Of a stretch of 64,000 nt of DNA, positions 39,466 through 47,822 are shown in pieces. The notes below the pieces were generated by a model, which was not told the origin of the DNA, searched no databases, and saw nothing but the letters and a program-made list of their open reading frames with translations. Each line of letters opens with the position of its first letter. The stretch's first letter is position 1. The position numbers were made by a program, and so were the translations under genes. The stretch is from the NCBI GenBank assembly GCA_015295985.1, contig DVDX01000049.1, positions 1 through 64,000 on the forward strand, given 5' to 3'. The DNA is from Synechococcus sp. M44_DOE_062 (GTDB lineage Bacteria > Cyanobacteriota > Cyanobacteriia > Thermostichales > Thermostichaceae).

Positions 39466-40146
39466 TTAGGTTCCAAACAGTTGTTCAATCCGTTGTCGCA
39501 CTTGCTGCGGGGATCCCTGTTGACGCACTTGACCTTCCGAGAGAAAAATCGCTCCGTCTGCCCACTCCAGTTCCGCCAGCCGATGGGTTACCCAGAGGGC
39601 GGTGATGCCCTCTTGATCCACCAGTTGCCGGATGCACCGCAGCAAGTCCGCCTGGCTATCGGGATCCAACAGAGCTGTCGGCTCGTCCAAAAGCAGCACC
39701 TCACTGCGCCGGGCCAAGGCCCCTGCCACCGCCACCCGTTGCTTCTGTCCGCCGCTGAGGCCGTGGATGGGCCGACGGATCAGGTGCTTCAATCCCACCT
39801 GCTCCAAAGCTGTTTCCACTCGCCGGTGAATTTCCGCCAAGGTCATAGCTTCTGCCCCCAAGCCAAAGGCTACATCGGCTCCCACGGTGGGCATGAACAG
39901 TTGGTGATCCGGATTTTGAAACACATAGCCCAGCCGACCGCGAATCTCCAGGTGGCCCGAAAGGGGCTGGGGATGGGTCAGGGATCCGGACAACAACTGC
40001 AGCAGAGTGGACTTGCCGCTGCCATTGGGCCCCAACAGCATCCACAACTGGCCCTTGGGGATGACAAAACTGCATGCCTGTAAAACCGGCGGACGTTCCG
40101 GCCAAGCAAAGGTCAGGCCCTCCACCCGAATGGCCACCTCAGACAT
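39466..40146 (-). CDS. ABC transporter ATPase, ECF/CbiO type
   Basis: The 226-residue protein has Walker A MLLGPNGSGKSTLLQLL (about 37-53), the Q-loop VFQNPDHQLFMPTVGADVAF typical of EcfA/CbiO cobalt- and vitamin-type ATPases, signature LSGGQKQRVAVAGAL and Walker B VLLLDEPTALLDP. No membrane component (EcfT/CbiQ) or substrate-binding S component is encoded next to it, so the substrate is open. The ATG at 40146 is the only sensible start. Confidence 0.9.
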   Translation of the reverse strand: MSEVAIRVEGLTFAWPERPPVLQACSFVIPKGQLWMLLGPNGSGKSTLLQLLSGSLTHPQPLSGHLEIRGRLGYVFQNPDHQLFMPTVGADVAFGLGAEAMTLAEIHRRVETALEQVGLKHLIRRPIHGLSGGQKQRVAVAGALARRSEVLLLDEPTALLDPDSQADLLRCIRQLVDQEGITALWVTHRLAELEWADGAIFLSEGQVRQQGSPQQVRQRIEQLFGT

Positions 40147-40181
40147 GGGGATCCCTTGCGGCAGAGAGAAAGGAGCTGTCC

Positions 40182-40451
40182 TCAGCTTTGCAACTGGGCC
40201 AAAAAACCGGGACGGGCTCCCATGGGGCTGGCGCTGCCCGACTTAGGAGTCATTTGCACGCCACACAGCTCACCGGTGAGCAGGAACACCTTTTTGCCGG
40301 TGCGGTCGCAGGTCAGCTCCAAACTCTGGGGGGATCCGCTCCGCAAAGCATTGACGATGCTTTGGTAGGCCCGGTTGGCCGCTTCTTCCTCTTTTTGGTG
40401 GACAACGATAGGGGCAGGGTTCCCTTTCAGGAGCAGTTCCAGAGTGTACAT
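40182..40451 (-). CDS. UPF0367 family protein
   Basis: The 89-residue protein MYTLELLLKGNPAPIVVHQK matches the cyanobacterial UPF0367 family. It continues with AYQSIVNALRSGSPQSLELT, CDRTGKKVFLLTGELCGVQM and a C-terminal GARPGFLAQLQ. Function is unknown. The ATG at 40451 fits the family start. Confidence 0.85.
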   Translation of the reverse strand: MYTLELLLKGNPAPIVVHQKEEEAANRAYQSIVNALRSGSPQSLELTCDRTGKKVFLLTGELCGVQMTPKSGSASPMGARPGFLAQLQS

Positions 40452-40505
40452 GGCTGACCGTTGTGTAGTGGGCCGTGGATAGAAGAGAGGCACCAAGAGG
40501 GCCCC

Positions 40506-40528
40506 GTTCGTGACAGCAGGACAGAGTC
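40506..40528 (-). repeat. Dispersed repeat copy
   Basis: On the minus strand GACTCTGTCCTGCTGTCACG followed by AAC is a diverged copy of GACTCCGTCCCGCTGACGCGAAC, located in the leader of the UPF0367 gene. Confidence 0.5.
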
Positions 40529-40587
40529 TTTTTCCAGTATCGCAGGTTGGGCCAGGATACCGGGATAGGAGAATTTCTCTCGCCAGA

Positions 40588-41046
40588 CTAGGCCAGGCCC
40601 GTGCCGAGAAAAGGCAGCAGGCTGATCAGCAATAGGCCCAAAGTAGCTAGGGATCCCGCCAAAAAGGAGAGGGAGCGCCCAATGGGAATATCGGCAATGT
40701 AGAAAAAGTTGTAGAGCAGCCGCGCCAGCAGAAACACCCCACACAACACGGCTACCCCTTCGTCGCCGCTGAGGCCAAAATACCAGGGATCCGAGTGGGG
40801 GCCAGTGATGTAGGCAATCAACGCTGCTGCCGCAAACGTCCCAAAGGTCTCAAACCCGTTGGCATGAGCCCAGGTGGCCCGCTGTCCATAGGGAGGTAGC
40901 CTATCGAACATAGCCCGAGGGGCATGCAGGTCGTAGCCAACGCGGGCACGGGCATAGCCCACCACCCCCATAGGCAAATAGACCAAGAGCATGGCTGCCG
41001 CGATAGAGAACAGGGGGATAGCTGCGAGAGGAAGGCTTGGCAACAT
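40588..41046 (-). CDS. MAPEG family membrane protein
   Basis: The 152-residue protein has four hydrophobic helices and the MAPEG pattern: RATWAHANGFETFGTFAAAA after the first helix, and a second half with LLARLLYNFFYIADIP. Eukaryotic relatives are glutathione- and eicosanoid-metabolising enzymes; bacterial roles are mostly unknown. The ATG at 41046 (MLPSLPLAAIPLF) fits the family start; a longer frame reaches 41136. Confidence 0.8.
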   Translation of the reverse strand: MLPSLPLAAIPLFSIAAAMLLVYLPMGVVGYARARVGYDLHAPRAMFDRLPPYGQRATWAHANGFETFGTFAAAALIAYITGPHSDPWYFGLSGDEGVAVLCGVFLLARLLYNFFYIADIPIGRSLSFLAGSLATLGLLLISLLPFLGTGLA

Positions 41047-41191
41047 AAGGCAAAAGGACGGTGCAAGATAACAGGGGAGAGGAAGGAGCCCAGCTCGGGC
41101 AGGAGCTATTGCCGGGAAAATCAACACCAGGATCATTATCTACCGGGCTGGCTAGCCGGGCAGAAGCCTGATTGGGTGATTGATGCTTGCG

Positions 41192-41620
41192 TCAGGAGAT
41201 CTTGCGGATTTGCCGGCGGCGCTCCTCATATTCAGCGCGGGTGATCAAGCCCTGTTTCAACAGGCTTTCCAACTGCTGTTCGGGATCCCGAGCTTCTCGG
41301 CCTTCCACACTCGTCCACTCCAGCTCGATCAACCCTCGATTGAATCGAAAATCGAAATCGGCATTGCTCATGGTCAGGATCCACAGCCCTTCCAGCAAAC
41401 AAAGGGCGCGTACCCCGTAGCTGAGGATCTGCAGCGGGATGGAAGGAACGAACACCATCAGCCCCGCCACCAAGTAGCCCCAGCCCCAGCGTTGGTGCCC
41501 CATATAGAAGCGCTGCAACCCTGGGATCAGCACCCCCAGCATCGCCAGCCAACCGGCCACCTCTCGGATCAACCGCCGACGATCCTGTGGGGGCGTATCA
41601 GGATCCCTGCTCTCGGCCAT
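41192..41620 (-). CDS. TM2-domain membrane protein with SHOCT-like tail
   Basis: The 142-residue protein has a TM2-type pair of helices (WLAMLGVLIPGLQRFYMGHQ then WGWGYLVAGLMVFVPSIPL) with the G-x-x-R/H-F-Y-x-G turn. It has a further helix-like stretch and a short C-terminal module LESLLKQGLITRAEYEERRR, which has the SHOCT pattern. Function is unknown. The start is ATG 41620. Confidence 0.75.
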   Translation of the reverse strand: MAESRDPDTPPQDRRRLIREVAGWLAMLGVLIPGLQRFYMGHQRWGWGYLVAGLMVFVPSIPLQILSYGVRALCLLEGLWILTMSNADFDFRFNRGLIELEWTSVEGREARDPEQQLESLLKQGLITRAEYEERRRQIRKIS

Positions 41621-41759
41621 AACCTGCACCCGCTAGATGTGCCATTAAGCTAGCTCAGTTTTGGCCCCATCAGGAACTTGGATCAAACCTCAGACTACTT
41701 TTGAGCAGAATCCTGCCGCCTATACTTGATGCTTGATGGGGGCAGTTCGGGGAAGGAAC

Positions 41760-43676
41760 ATGGCAGAGCGGGAGCTATCGGTAGCGATCTTGGCAGCAGG
41801 CAAAGGCACCCGGATGCGGTCGCGGTTGCCCAAGGTGCTGCACAAGTTGGGATCCCTGTCTTTGATCGAGCGGCTGCTGCGCACGGTGCTAACCTTGAAA
41901 CCCCACCGCTGTCTGGTGATTGTGGGTTATGAACAGGAGCAGGTGCGCCAAGCCCTGCGGGAGTACCCGGTTGAATTTGTGGAGCAGGCCCAGCAACTGG
42001 GCACCGGACACGCCGTTCAACAACTGTTGCCCGTCTTGGGCGAGTTTCAGGGGGATCTGCTGGTGATCAATGGGGATGTGCCCCTGCTGCGGGTGGAAAC
42101 CCTGCAAGCTTTGGTGGAGCACCACCGCCGGATGAACCCAGCGGTAACCTTGCTCTCGGCTCAGGTGGTGGATCCCTATGGCTACGGACGGGTGTTTTGC
42201 GACGCCCAACAGCGGGTGCTGGAACTGGTGGAAGAGCGAGACTGCACCCCGGCCCAACGGCAAAATCGCCGCATCAACAGTGGGGTGTATTGCTTCCACT
42301 GGCCGGCTCTGGCTCAGGTTTTGCCCCATCTCAACCGCAACAACGCGCAGCAGGAGTACTACCTAACGGATGCCGTCAAGCGGGTGGGCAAAGCCATCGC
42401 TCTGGATGTTGCCGATCCGCAAGAAATTGTGGGCATCAACGACCGCCGCCAACTGGCCCAGGCGTACCAGATTTTGCAGGATCGCCTCAAAGAAGACTGG
42501 ATGGAAGCCGGGGTCACCTTTGTGGATCCCGATAGCAGCAGCCTGGAGGAAACGGTGGAATTGGCCCCCGATGTGATCATCGAGCCGCAAACCCATCTGC
42601 GAGGGGTGTGCCGCATTGGGCCGGGAACCCGCCTGGGGCCAGGCAGTTGGATCGAGTCCAGCGAGATTGGATCCGGCTGTCACATTCTCTACTCGGTGGT
42701 TAGCCACAGCCGCATCGGCAACCAGGTTTGGATAGGCCCCTACGCCCACGTGCGCCCCCACAGCCAGATTGGGGATCATTGCCGCATCGGCAACTTTGTC
42801 GAAACCAAAAACGCTCAGATTGGATCCCACAGCAATGCTGCCCACCTGGCCTACCTGGGAGATGCCAAGCTGGGATCCCAGGTCAACATCGGCGCGGGCA
42901 CCATCATCGCCAACTACGACGGCCAGCAAAAACACTTTACTGAAATTGGGGATCGCAGCAAAACAGGCGCCAACTCGGTGTTGGTAGCTCCTTTGCAGGT
43001 GGGATCCGATGTCACCATTGCTGCCGGCTCCACTATCCCTGCCCGCTACCCCCTGCCGGATGACTGCTTGGTGATCGCTCGCTCCCGCCCGGTGGTCAAG
43101 CCTGGTTGGCGACTTGGGATCCGCTCCTCCCGCCCCCAGGAGCCCCAGCCCATTCCGCCGGGATCCCTCAAGATTTATCCCTTGCGCCTTTTCCCCGGCC
43201 AAGATCTCAAGCAGGAACTGGAGCGAGTGGCCCGGCAGCAGCCCTTGCAAGCGGGGTTTGTCCTCAGCGCCGTCGGCAGCCTCAGCCAAGCCACCCTGCG
43301 CCTGGCCGACCAAACGGAGGATCACCTGTTGTCGGAACGCCTGGAGATCCTGGCCCTGAGTGGATCCCTGTGCCCTGACGGAGTCCATCTCCATCTCACC
43401 GTTGCCGATGCCCGAGGCCAAACCTGGGGGGGACACCTGCGCCCCGGCTGCCTCATCTACACCACCGCCGAAATTGTCCTCGCCGACAGCCCGGAGTATC
43501 GCTTCTCCCGTCAACCGGATCCGGCCACCGGCTACCCGGAGTTGCACATCCAACCCGTGGCAGGGGATCCCTACTGGTCGTCCCCACTCTCTCAACCCAA
43601 GCAAAACCCGCAGACAAAAGAGGACTCCGTCCCGCTGACGCGAACAGAGGACACGGTGACCGGGATCCCTTCTTGA
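41760..43676 (+). CDS. glmU: GlmU bifunctional enzyme fused to a PPC/DUF296 domain
   Basis: GlmU acetylates glucosamine-1-phosphate and then uridylates it to UDP-GlcNAc for peptidoglycan. The 638-residue protein has the pyrophosphorylase signature [26 protein letters not shown], and the left-handed beta-helix acetyltransferase with [20 protein letters not shown]. GlmU normally ends near 455. Here a linker leads into a PPC/DUF296 domain (about 470-600) with [38 protein letters not shown] and the HxH...H putative metal ligands. The last residues, [12 protein letters not shown], come from a dispersed repeat. The ATG at 41760 has GGAAGGA upstream. Confidence 0.95.
   Translation: MAERELSVAILAAGKGTRMRSRLPKVLHKLGSLSLIERLLRTVLTLKPHRCLVIVGYEQEQVRQALREYPVEFVEQAQQLGTGHAVQQLLPVLGEFQGDLLVINGDVPLLRVETLQALVEHHRRMNPAVTLLSAQVVDPYGYGRVFCDAQQRVLELVEERDCTPAQRQNRRINSGVYCFHWPALAQVLPHLNRNNAQQEYYLTDAVKRVGKAIALDVADPQEIVGINDRRQLAQAYQILQDRLKEDWMEAGVTFVDPDSSSLEETVELAPDVIIEPQTHLRGVCRIGPGTRLGPGSWIESSEIGSGCHILYSVVSHSRIGNQVWIGPYAHVRPHSQIGDHCRIGNFVETKNAQIGSHSNAAHLAYLGDAKLGSQVNIGAGTIIANYDGQQKHFTEIGDRSKTGANSVLVAPLQVGSDVTIAAGSTIPARYPLPDDCLVIARSRPVVKPGWRLGIRSSRPQEPQPIPPGSLKIYPLRLFPGQDLKQELERVARQQPLQAGFVLSAVGSLSQATLRLADQTEDHLLSERLEILALSGSLCPDGVHLHLTVADARGQTWGGHLRPGCLIYTTAEIVLADSPEYRFSRQPDPATGYPELHIQPVAGDPYWSSPLSQPKQNPQTKEDSVPLTRTEDTVTGIPS
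43621..43645 (+). repeat. Dispersed repeat copy inside glmU
   Basis: AGGACTCCGTCCCGCTGACG followed by CGAAC. It is read in frame as EDSVPLTRT in the last 20 codons of glmU, after the PPC domain. Confidence 0.75.
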
Positions 43677-43791
43677 GCCCCCACTGCCGGTGAACGAGGG
43701 TATATTGGCTAACATGTAGCAGTGGGTCATCAGTACCCCGTTGAGCAGTTAGAAATTATTAAGCTTAACGCACGGATGGCAGTATCCGGCC

Positions 43792-44238
43792 ATGCCCCGA
43801 GTGACAACTGCTGACGAGCTGCTGACGGAATACGCCTCTGGCGAGCGCAACTTTCAGGAATCCAACCTGGTGGGGGTGGACTTGGTGCGCTCCAACTTGC
43901 AAGGGGTGAATCTGAGAGGGGCCAACCTCTCCTTTGGCAAGCTGAGTGGCATCAACCTGCAGGAAGCCGATTTGCGCGGCGCCGATCTCAGCTCGGCCAA
44001 CTTGATGGGGGCCAACCTCCGCGGGGCCAATCTTTGGGAAGCCAACTTAATCGGCGCGGATCTCAGCTTTGCCGACTTGCGGGAAGCCAACTTGCACGGT
44101 GCCTACCTTTGGGAAGCCAAGCTAACCCGTGCACAACTGCAGGGATCCGATCTCAGCGGGGCAAAAATCGGCGGAGCAGTGCTGACCGGCGCTGACCTCA
44201 GCGGAGCCATCCTACCCGACGGGAGTGTGCGGGCTTGA
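43792..44238 (+). CDS. Pentapeptide-repeat protein
   Basis: The 148-residue protein consists of A(D/N)LxX repeats from about residue 20 to 140 (for example NLRGANLSFGKLSGINLQEA). They fold into a right-handed quadrilateral beta-helix. Partners are unknown; such proteins are abundant in cyanobacteria. The first 20 residues (MPRVTTADELLTEYASGERN) form a short cap. Confidence 0.9.
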   Translation: MPRVTTADELLTEYASGERNFQESNLVGVDLVRSNLQGVNLRGANLSFGKLSGINLQEADLRGADLSSANLMGANLRGANLWEANLIGADLSFADLREANLHGAYLWEAKLTRAQLQGSDLSGAKIGGAVLTGADLSGAILPDGSVRA

Positions 44239-44257
44239 GCCACCCGCTCCGAAAGAC

Positions 44258-44512
44258 CTATACAACACTGTTCGCGCAGCGTCGCGTAGCGACAACGCAG
44301 TCCAGCCCTTTCAGCGTTGTTCTTTCAGCGTTGTTGCTTTCTTCCTGCTTCCACGACTCATAGCTAGTAGTAGGCTGTAAACCTACAATCCCGCCAGAGG
44401 AATCTCCACAGGCGTAACTTCCCCCAGAGCTTGGGGTAGTTGTGTACAGGTTGAGTGCGGCGCTTAAGTCGCAGTCCAGCTCAAAACCGCAGCGCTTTGT
44501 CCACCGCTCCAT
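44258..44512 (-). pseudogene. Fragment of an IS605 OrfB (TnpB-like) transposase C-terminus
   Basis: An 84-codon frame contains MERWTKRCGFELDCDLSAAL NLYT-like sequence followed by SYACGDSSGG and TSYESWKQEE. This matches the C-terminal zinc-ribbon tail of IS200/IS605 OrfB (RDxNAAxNL, CGD). The first zinc CxxC pair and the whole RuvC core are missing, so only about 60 residues remain. The lower-coordinate end of the frame is repeat-derived. Confidence 0.7.
44271..44293 (-). repeat. Dispersed repeat-like copy
   Basis: TTCGCGCAGCGTCGCGTAGC followed by GAC resembles the reverse of the window-wide repeat (TTCGCGxCAGCGGTGCGGAGCAC) with several changes. It lies inside the OrfB fragment frame. Confidence 0.4.
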
Positions 44513-44550
44513 AAATAAAAAAAAATAGCATCAGTTCCCGCCAGTCGCAG

Positions 44551-44615
44551 TCGCGGCAGCGTTGCGTAGCAACATAGCGGTGCGTAGCACTGTCGCGGTA
44601 GCGGCGCGGAGCGCT
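44551..44615 (-). repeat. Cluster of three degenerate dispersed-repeat copies
   Basis: Three neighbouring variants, TCGCGGCAGCGTTGCGTAGC (44551), TAGCGGTGCGTAGCACT (44575) and TCGCGGTAGCGGCGCGGAGC (44593), follow the reversed repeat core TCGCGxCAGCGGTGCGGAGCAC. They lie just upstream of the LapA-domain gene, next to the OrfB fragment. Confidence 0.6.
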
Positions 44616-44702
44616 AAAGTCCAGTAAAGTTCAGTCCACGCTGGATTAGAGGTTGTCCCCCAGCAGGCAAGGCAGAATAGAACTGTTGCAACGGGATCCC
44701 CA

Positions 44703-44978
44703 ATGCTACTGCTGTTCAACTTGGTCTTGACACTGCTGCTGGCTTTGGCAGTGGCAGTCCTGGCCGGACAAAACCCCACCACCCTGACTGTACATTTTTT
44801 GATGTGGCGCTCGGTGGAGCTGCCTTTGGGATTCGTCATCGCCGTGGCCGTTGGCCTAGGTCTGTTGACGGTGGGGCTGGGCTCTCTCCTCTGGCCTGGG
44901 CGCAGCTTTTCTGCCACCGCCCGCCAATTACAAGAGCGGGTGCGCCAACTGGAAATGCAGGATCAACCGCCCCAATAA
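44703..44978 (+). CDS. LapA-domain (DUF1049) membrane protein
   Basis: The 91-residue protein has two hydrophobic helices (about 1-22, MLLLFNLVLTLLLALAVAVL, and about 38-60) separated by AGQNPTTLTVHFLMWRSVEL. This is the typical LapA/DUF1049 pattern in which N and V/I residues precede the second helix. A short coiled coil (ATARQLQERVRQLEMQ) ends the protein. In E. coli the relative LapA works in lipopolysaccharide assembly; the role here is unknown. Confidence 0.8.
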   Translation: MLLLFNLVLTLLLALAVAVLAGQNPTTLTVHFLMWRSVELPLGFVIAVAVGLGLLTVGLGSLLWPGRSFSATARQLQERVRQLEMQDQPPQ

Positions 44979-45175
44979 CGCACAATTCCCAAAGGGATCC
45001 CCCTGCTTTCTGGCTTTGGCTCAACGGCTTCGCTCCCGCCGTTAACTTGCTGGATGATCTTGTGGGTGGCCCTGAGGAAAGCGTGCCGAAATAGCTCGCC
45101 GACCGAGACTGGGCGTAAGCTGAGAAAGGATCCCTTCGCCGTCTGCTTGAACAGTGCGTATCTCCAACCGTAACC

Positions 45176-46435
45176 ATGGCTGATTCCCAACCCACTTCTC
45201 TCGATAGCTCTCCCCAAGACCCACGGGCTCTGCGCAAAGCCCTGCGCGGATCCAGCACCTACTTTGCCAAGGGGTTTGAAGAACACAAGGATCAAGCTCA
45301 ACTGGAGCTGCAAACCACCTACAAAAGCCCCCTTGTGGAGCAAATCCGCGCCCAGGCTTACCGCTATCAGCGGGGTGACATCACCATTCACCTGGCCAAA
45401 GCCTTTGGCTTTTGCTGGGGTGTGGAACGGGCGGTGGAATATGCCTACGAAGCGCGGCGGCGCTTTCCGGATCGGCAACTGTGGATCACCAACGAGATCA
45501 TCCACAACCCTTTGGTGAACCAGCACCTGAAGGAGATGGGGATCCGCTTTGTGGAGAAAGGCCCGGACGGCAAGAAGGACTTTTCTCAGATCCGGCCCCA
45601 AGATGTGGTGATCTGGCCTGCTTTTGGGGCGAGTGCCTCGGAAATGGCGTTTTTCCGGTCGCAGGGCAATGAGATCGTCGATACCACCTGCCCCTGGGTT
45701 TCCCGTGTGTGGAACCAAGTGGACAAGCACCGCGCGGCTCAATTCACCTCTGTGATCCACGGCAAGTACAACCACGAGGAAACCGTAGCCACCAGCTCCT
45801 TTGCCGAAAAATATCTGGTGGTGCTGAACCTGGAAGAAGCAGAATGGGTCGCTCGCTACATTTTGCAAGGCGGAGATGCGGCAGAATTTCGGCGGCGCTT
45901 TGGCAAGGCCACTTCCCCCGGTTTTGATCCGGATCGCGATCTAGAGCGGATCGGCATCGCCAACCAAACCACCATGCTAGAGGGGGAGACCCGCGCCATT
46001 GCCAAGCTCTTTGAGACCACCATGCTGCGCAAATATGGCCCCCAGGAGTTGGACAACCACTTCATGAGCTTCAACACCATCTGCAATGCCACCCAAGAGC
46101 GGCAGGATGCCATGTTCGAGCTGCTCGAGCAGCCTTTGGATGTGGTGGTGGTGATCGGGGGGTTTAATTCCTCGAATACCACCCACCTGCAGGAAATTGC
46201 TCTGGCTAAGGGCCTGCCCTCCTTTCATATCGATGGTCCTGACTGCATCCAACCCGACAACCGCATCCGCCACAAGCCCCTTCACCAAGACCCAACAGTT
46301 ACCGAAGGGTGGCTGCCCGCTGGGCCAGTGCAAATTGGCATTACCTCCGGCGCCTCTACCCCAGACCGCGTTGTCGAAGAGGTAATTCAACGCATTTTCG
46401 CCCTGCGTGAAGAACCCTGGCGGATCCCTGCCTAG
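45176..46435 (+). CDS. ispH: 4-hydroxy-3-methylbut-2-enyl diphosphate reductase
   Basis: IspH performs the last step of the MEP pathway, giving IPP and DMAPP for carotenoids, phytol and quinones. The 419-residue protein is the long cyanobacterial form. It has the Fe-S ligand cysteines in [35 protein letters not shown] and [10 protein letters not shown], and the substrate motif [11 protein letters not shown]. The first 60 residues precede the fold, as in other cyanobacterial IspH. It uses ferredoxin as electron donor in phototrophs. Confidence 0.96.
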   Translation: MADSQPTSLDSSPQDPRALRKALRGSSTYFAKGFEEHKDQAQLELQTTYKSPLVEQIRAQAYRYQRGDITIHLAKAFGFCWGVERAVEYAYEARRRFPDRQLWITNEIIHNPLVNQHLKEMGIRFVEKGPDGKKDFSQIRPQDVVIWPAFGASASEMAFFRSQGNEIVDTTCPWVSRVWNQVDKHRAAQFTSVIHGKYNHEETVATSSFAEKYLVVLNLEEAEWVARYILQGGDAAEFRRRFGKATSPGFDPDRDLERIGIANQTTMLEGETRAIAKLFETTMLRKYGPQELDNHFMSFNTICNATQERQDAMFELLEQPLDVVVVIGGFNSSNTTHLQEIALAKGLPSFHIDGPDCIQPDNRIRHKPLHQDPTVTEGWLPAGPVQIGITSGASTPDRVVEEVIQRIFALREEPWRIPA

Positions 46436-46455
46436 GGATCCCTTCCCTCTCCCTC

Positions 46456-47412
46456 TTGAGCGTGCTCAACACCCTTTTTCAGGTTTATCCTCCCTTGCTG
46501 GGCTGGACGCTGCTGGGTTTTTTGCTCCAGAAGGGGCTGCCCGGCGGCTGGAAGCGTTGGCTGGATCCCCACGCCCTAGGGCGGTTCATGTTCTGGGTGG
46601 GGGTGCCCCTCAGCATTGTTGGGTTTATGCAGGGGGTGGATCTGTCGGGCCAACTCTGGGTCGCCCCTCTGATCTGTTGGCTGTCGGTGGGGCTGGGGTT
46701 TGCCTTGACCAGCGCCTGGATGTGGTGGCAGCACCGTGGTGTGGGGGATGTCCCCAACTGTTGGAGCAGCGCACAGCAGGGCAGCTTTCACCTGACCGCC
46801 ACTCTGGGGAACACCGGGTATTTGGGCTATCCCATCTGCTTGGCTGTGGCCGGAAGGGCTTACTTTGGCTGGGCCCTGTTTTATGATCTGCTGGGCACTC
46901 TGTTCATGGCCTACGGGTTTGGCGTGTGGGTGGCCAGCCGCCATGGCAGTTCCCATGCTCAACCCTGGCAGGTGGGCCTCCACATTTTGCGCACCCCTGC
47001 TCTTTGGTCGTTTGCGATGGGCCTGCTGCTGACGCGCGAACCCCTGCCGGGTTGGCTCTCTCAAGCGTTGGCGGCTTTTGCCTGGAGCATGATCCCGCTT
47101 AGCTTGATGATCCTGGGGATGCGGCTGGCCCAGGTGAAGCGCTGGGGATCCTTTCTTCCCGCCGGAGTGGCCCTCTTGATCAAGATTGTGATCGTGCCGC
47201 TCTTGGTGGGAATCGGCCTCGCCTTCACCCCCTATCCGCCTCTGGCCAAGCTGGTGCTGATCCTGCAGACCGGCATGCCTCCCGCCATCGCCACCCTGGT
47301 GCTCACGGAAGAGTACGACTTGGATCGGGAAATTACCGTCACCGCCTTGGCCGTGGGGTACTTGGCCGCCTTGCTGACCTTGCCCCTCTGGCTGGGGCTA
47401 TGGGGATCCTAG
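46456..47412 (+). CDS. AEC family (auxin efflux carrier-like) transporter
   Basis: The 318-residue protein has about ten hydrophobic helices. The AEC pattern is visible in STSFHLTATLGNTGYLGYPIC-like sequence (QGSFHLTATLGNTGYLGYPI) and in the C-terminal LVLILQTGMPPAIATLVLTE. AEC members export organic anions or hormones; the substrate is unknown. The start is a TTG at 46456 or a GTG at 46462; no ATG fits. It follows ispH by 20 bases and may share its transcript. Confidence 0.85.
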   Translation: MSVLNTLFQVYPPLLGWTLLGFLLQKGLPGGWKRWLDPHALGRFMFWVGVPLSIVGFMQGVDLSGQLWVAPLICWLSVGLGFALTSAWMWWQHRGVGDVPNCWSSAQQGSFHLTATLGNTGYLGYPICLAVAGRAYFGWALFYDLLGTLFMAYGFGVWVASRHGSSHAQPWQVGLHILRTPALWSFAMGLLLTREPLPGWLSQALAAFAWSMIPLSLMILGMRLAQVKRWGSFLPAGVALLIKIVIVPLLVGIGLAFTPYPPLAKLVLILQTGMPPAIATLVLTEEYDLDREITVTALAVGYLAALLTLPLWLGLWGS

Positions 47413-47651
47413 TAGGCCAGATGAGACAAGGTTTGCTCAAGGTAGTGATGCACGAGTTGATCCAGCTCCGCTTCCTGGCTGGGCAACTCCCGTCCCTGGA
47501 GCCATCCTCGAAAACCTGAGCTTTCCACAATGGCCTGTCGCAAGGGCTTCCAAACCGCTTGCGCGCGCAGTGCTGCCAAGGCCTCTGGCCCGCTAAAGTG
47601 CTCCGCACCGCTATCGCGAGTGTGAACGGAGCTGAGAGCAGGATTGGTCAT
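47409..47651 (-). CDS. Small conserved-looking hypothetical protein
   Basis: The 80-residue protein has a helical core with GPEALAALRAQAVWKPLRQA, SSGFRGWLQGRE and LDQLVHHYLEQTLSHLAY. I believe this is a small cyanobacterial family without known function. Residues 11-19 (TRDSGAEHF) are contributed by a dispersed repeat, so the ancestral protein probably started near the repeat's end. It overlaps the AEC gene by four bases at their convergent ends. Confidence 0.65.
   Translation of the reverse strand: MTNPALSSVHTRDSGAEHFSGPEALAALRAQAVWKPLRQAIVESSGFRGWLQGRELPSQEAELDQLVHHYLEQTLSHLAY
47599..47619 (+). repeat. Dispersed repeat copy in a small hypothetical gene
   Basis: GTGCTCCGCACCGCTATCGC followed by G. 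On the gene strand it encodes RDSGAEH in frame near the N-terminus, the same peptide as in MoaB. Confidence 0.8.
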
Positions 47652-47822
47652 GAGAGGAAGGTGAGTAGGAGTGATTCACCCTCAGAATAGCCTGGATCCC
47701 AGTTGGCTTTGGCTCTCTGGGATACAAATCTCCCCCTCTGTTCTGAACAAGCCTTCTCTCAATCGCTCAAGCAAAACGAATCCATCACCATCAACTAACT
47801 GGCGCAAGAGGCCCAGGGATCC

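Noticed and set aside
42363..43730. A 455-codon minus-strand frame opposite glmU
   Set aside because: The protein has no family features and glmU is clearly coding on the other strand.
44551..44615. A possible CRISPR array
   Set aside because: The repeats are degenerate, unevenly spaced and shorter than CRISPR repeats; no spacer-repeat regularity and no cas genes.
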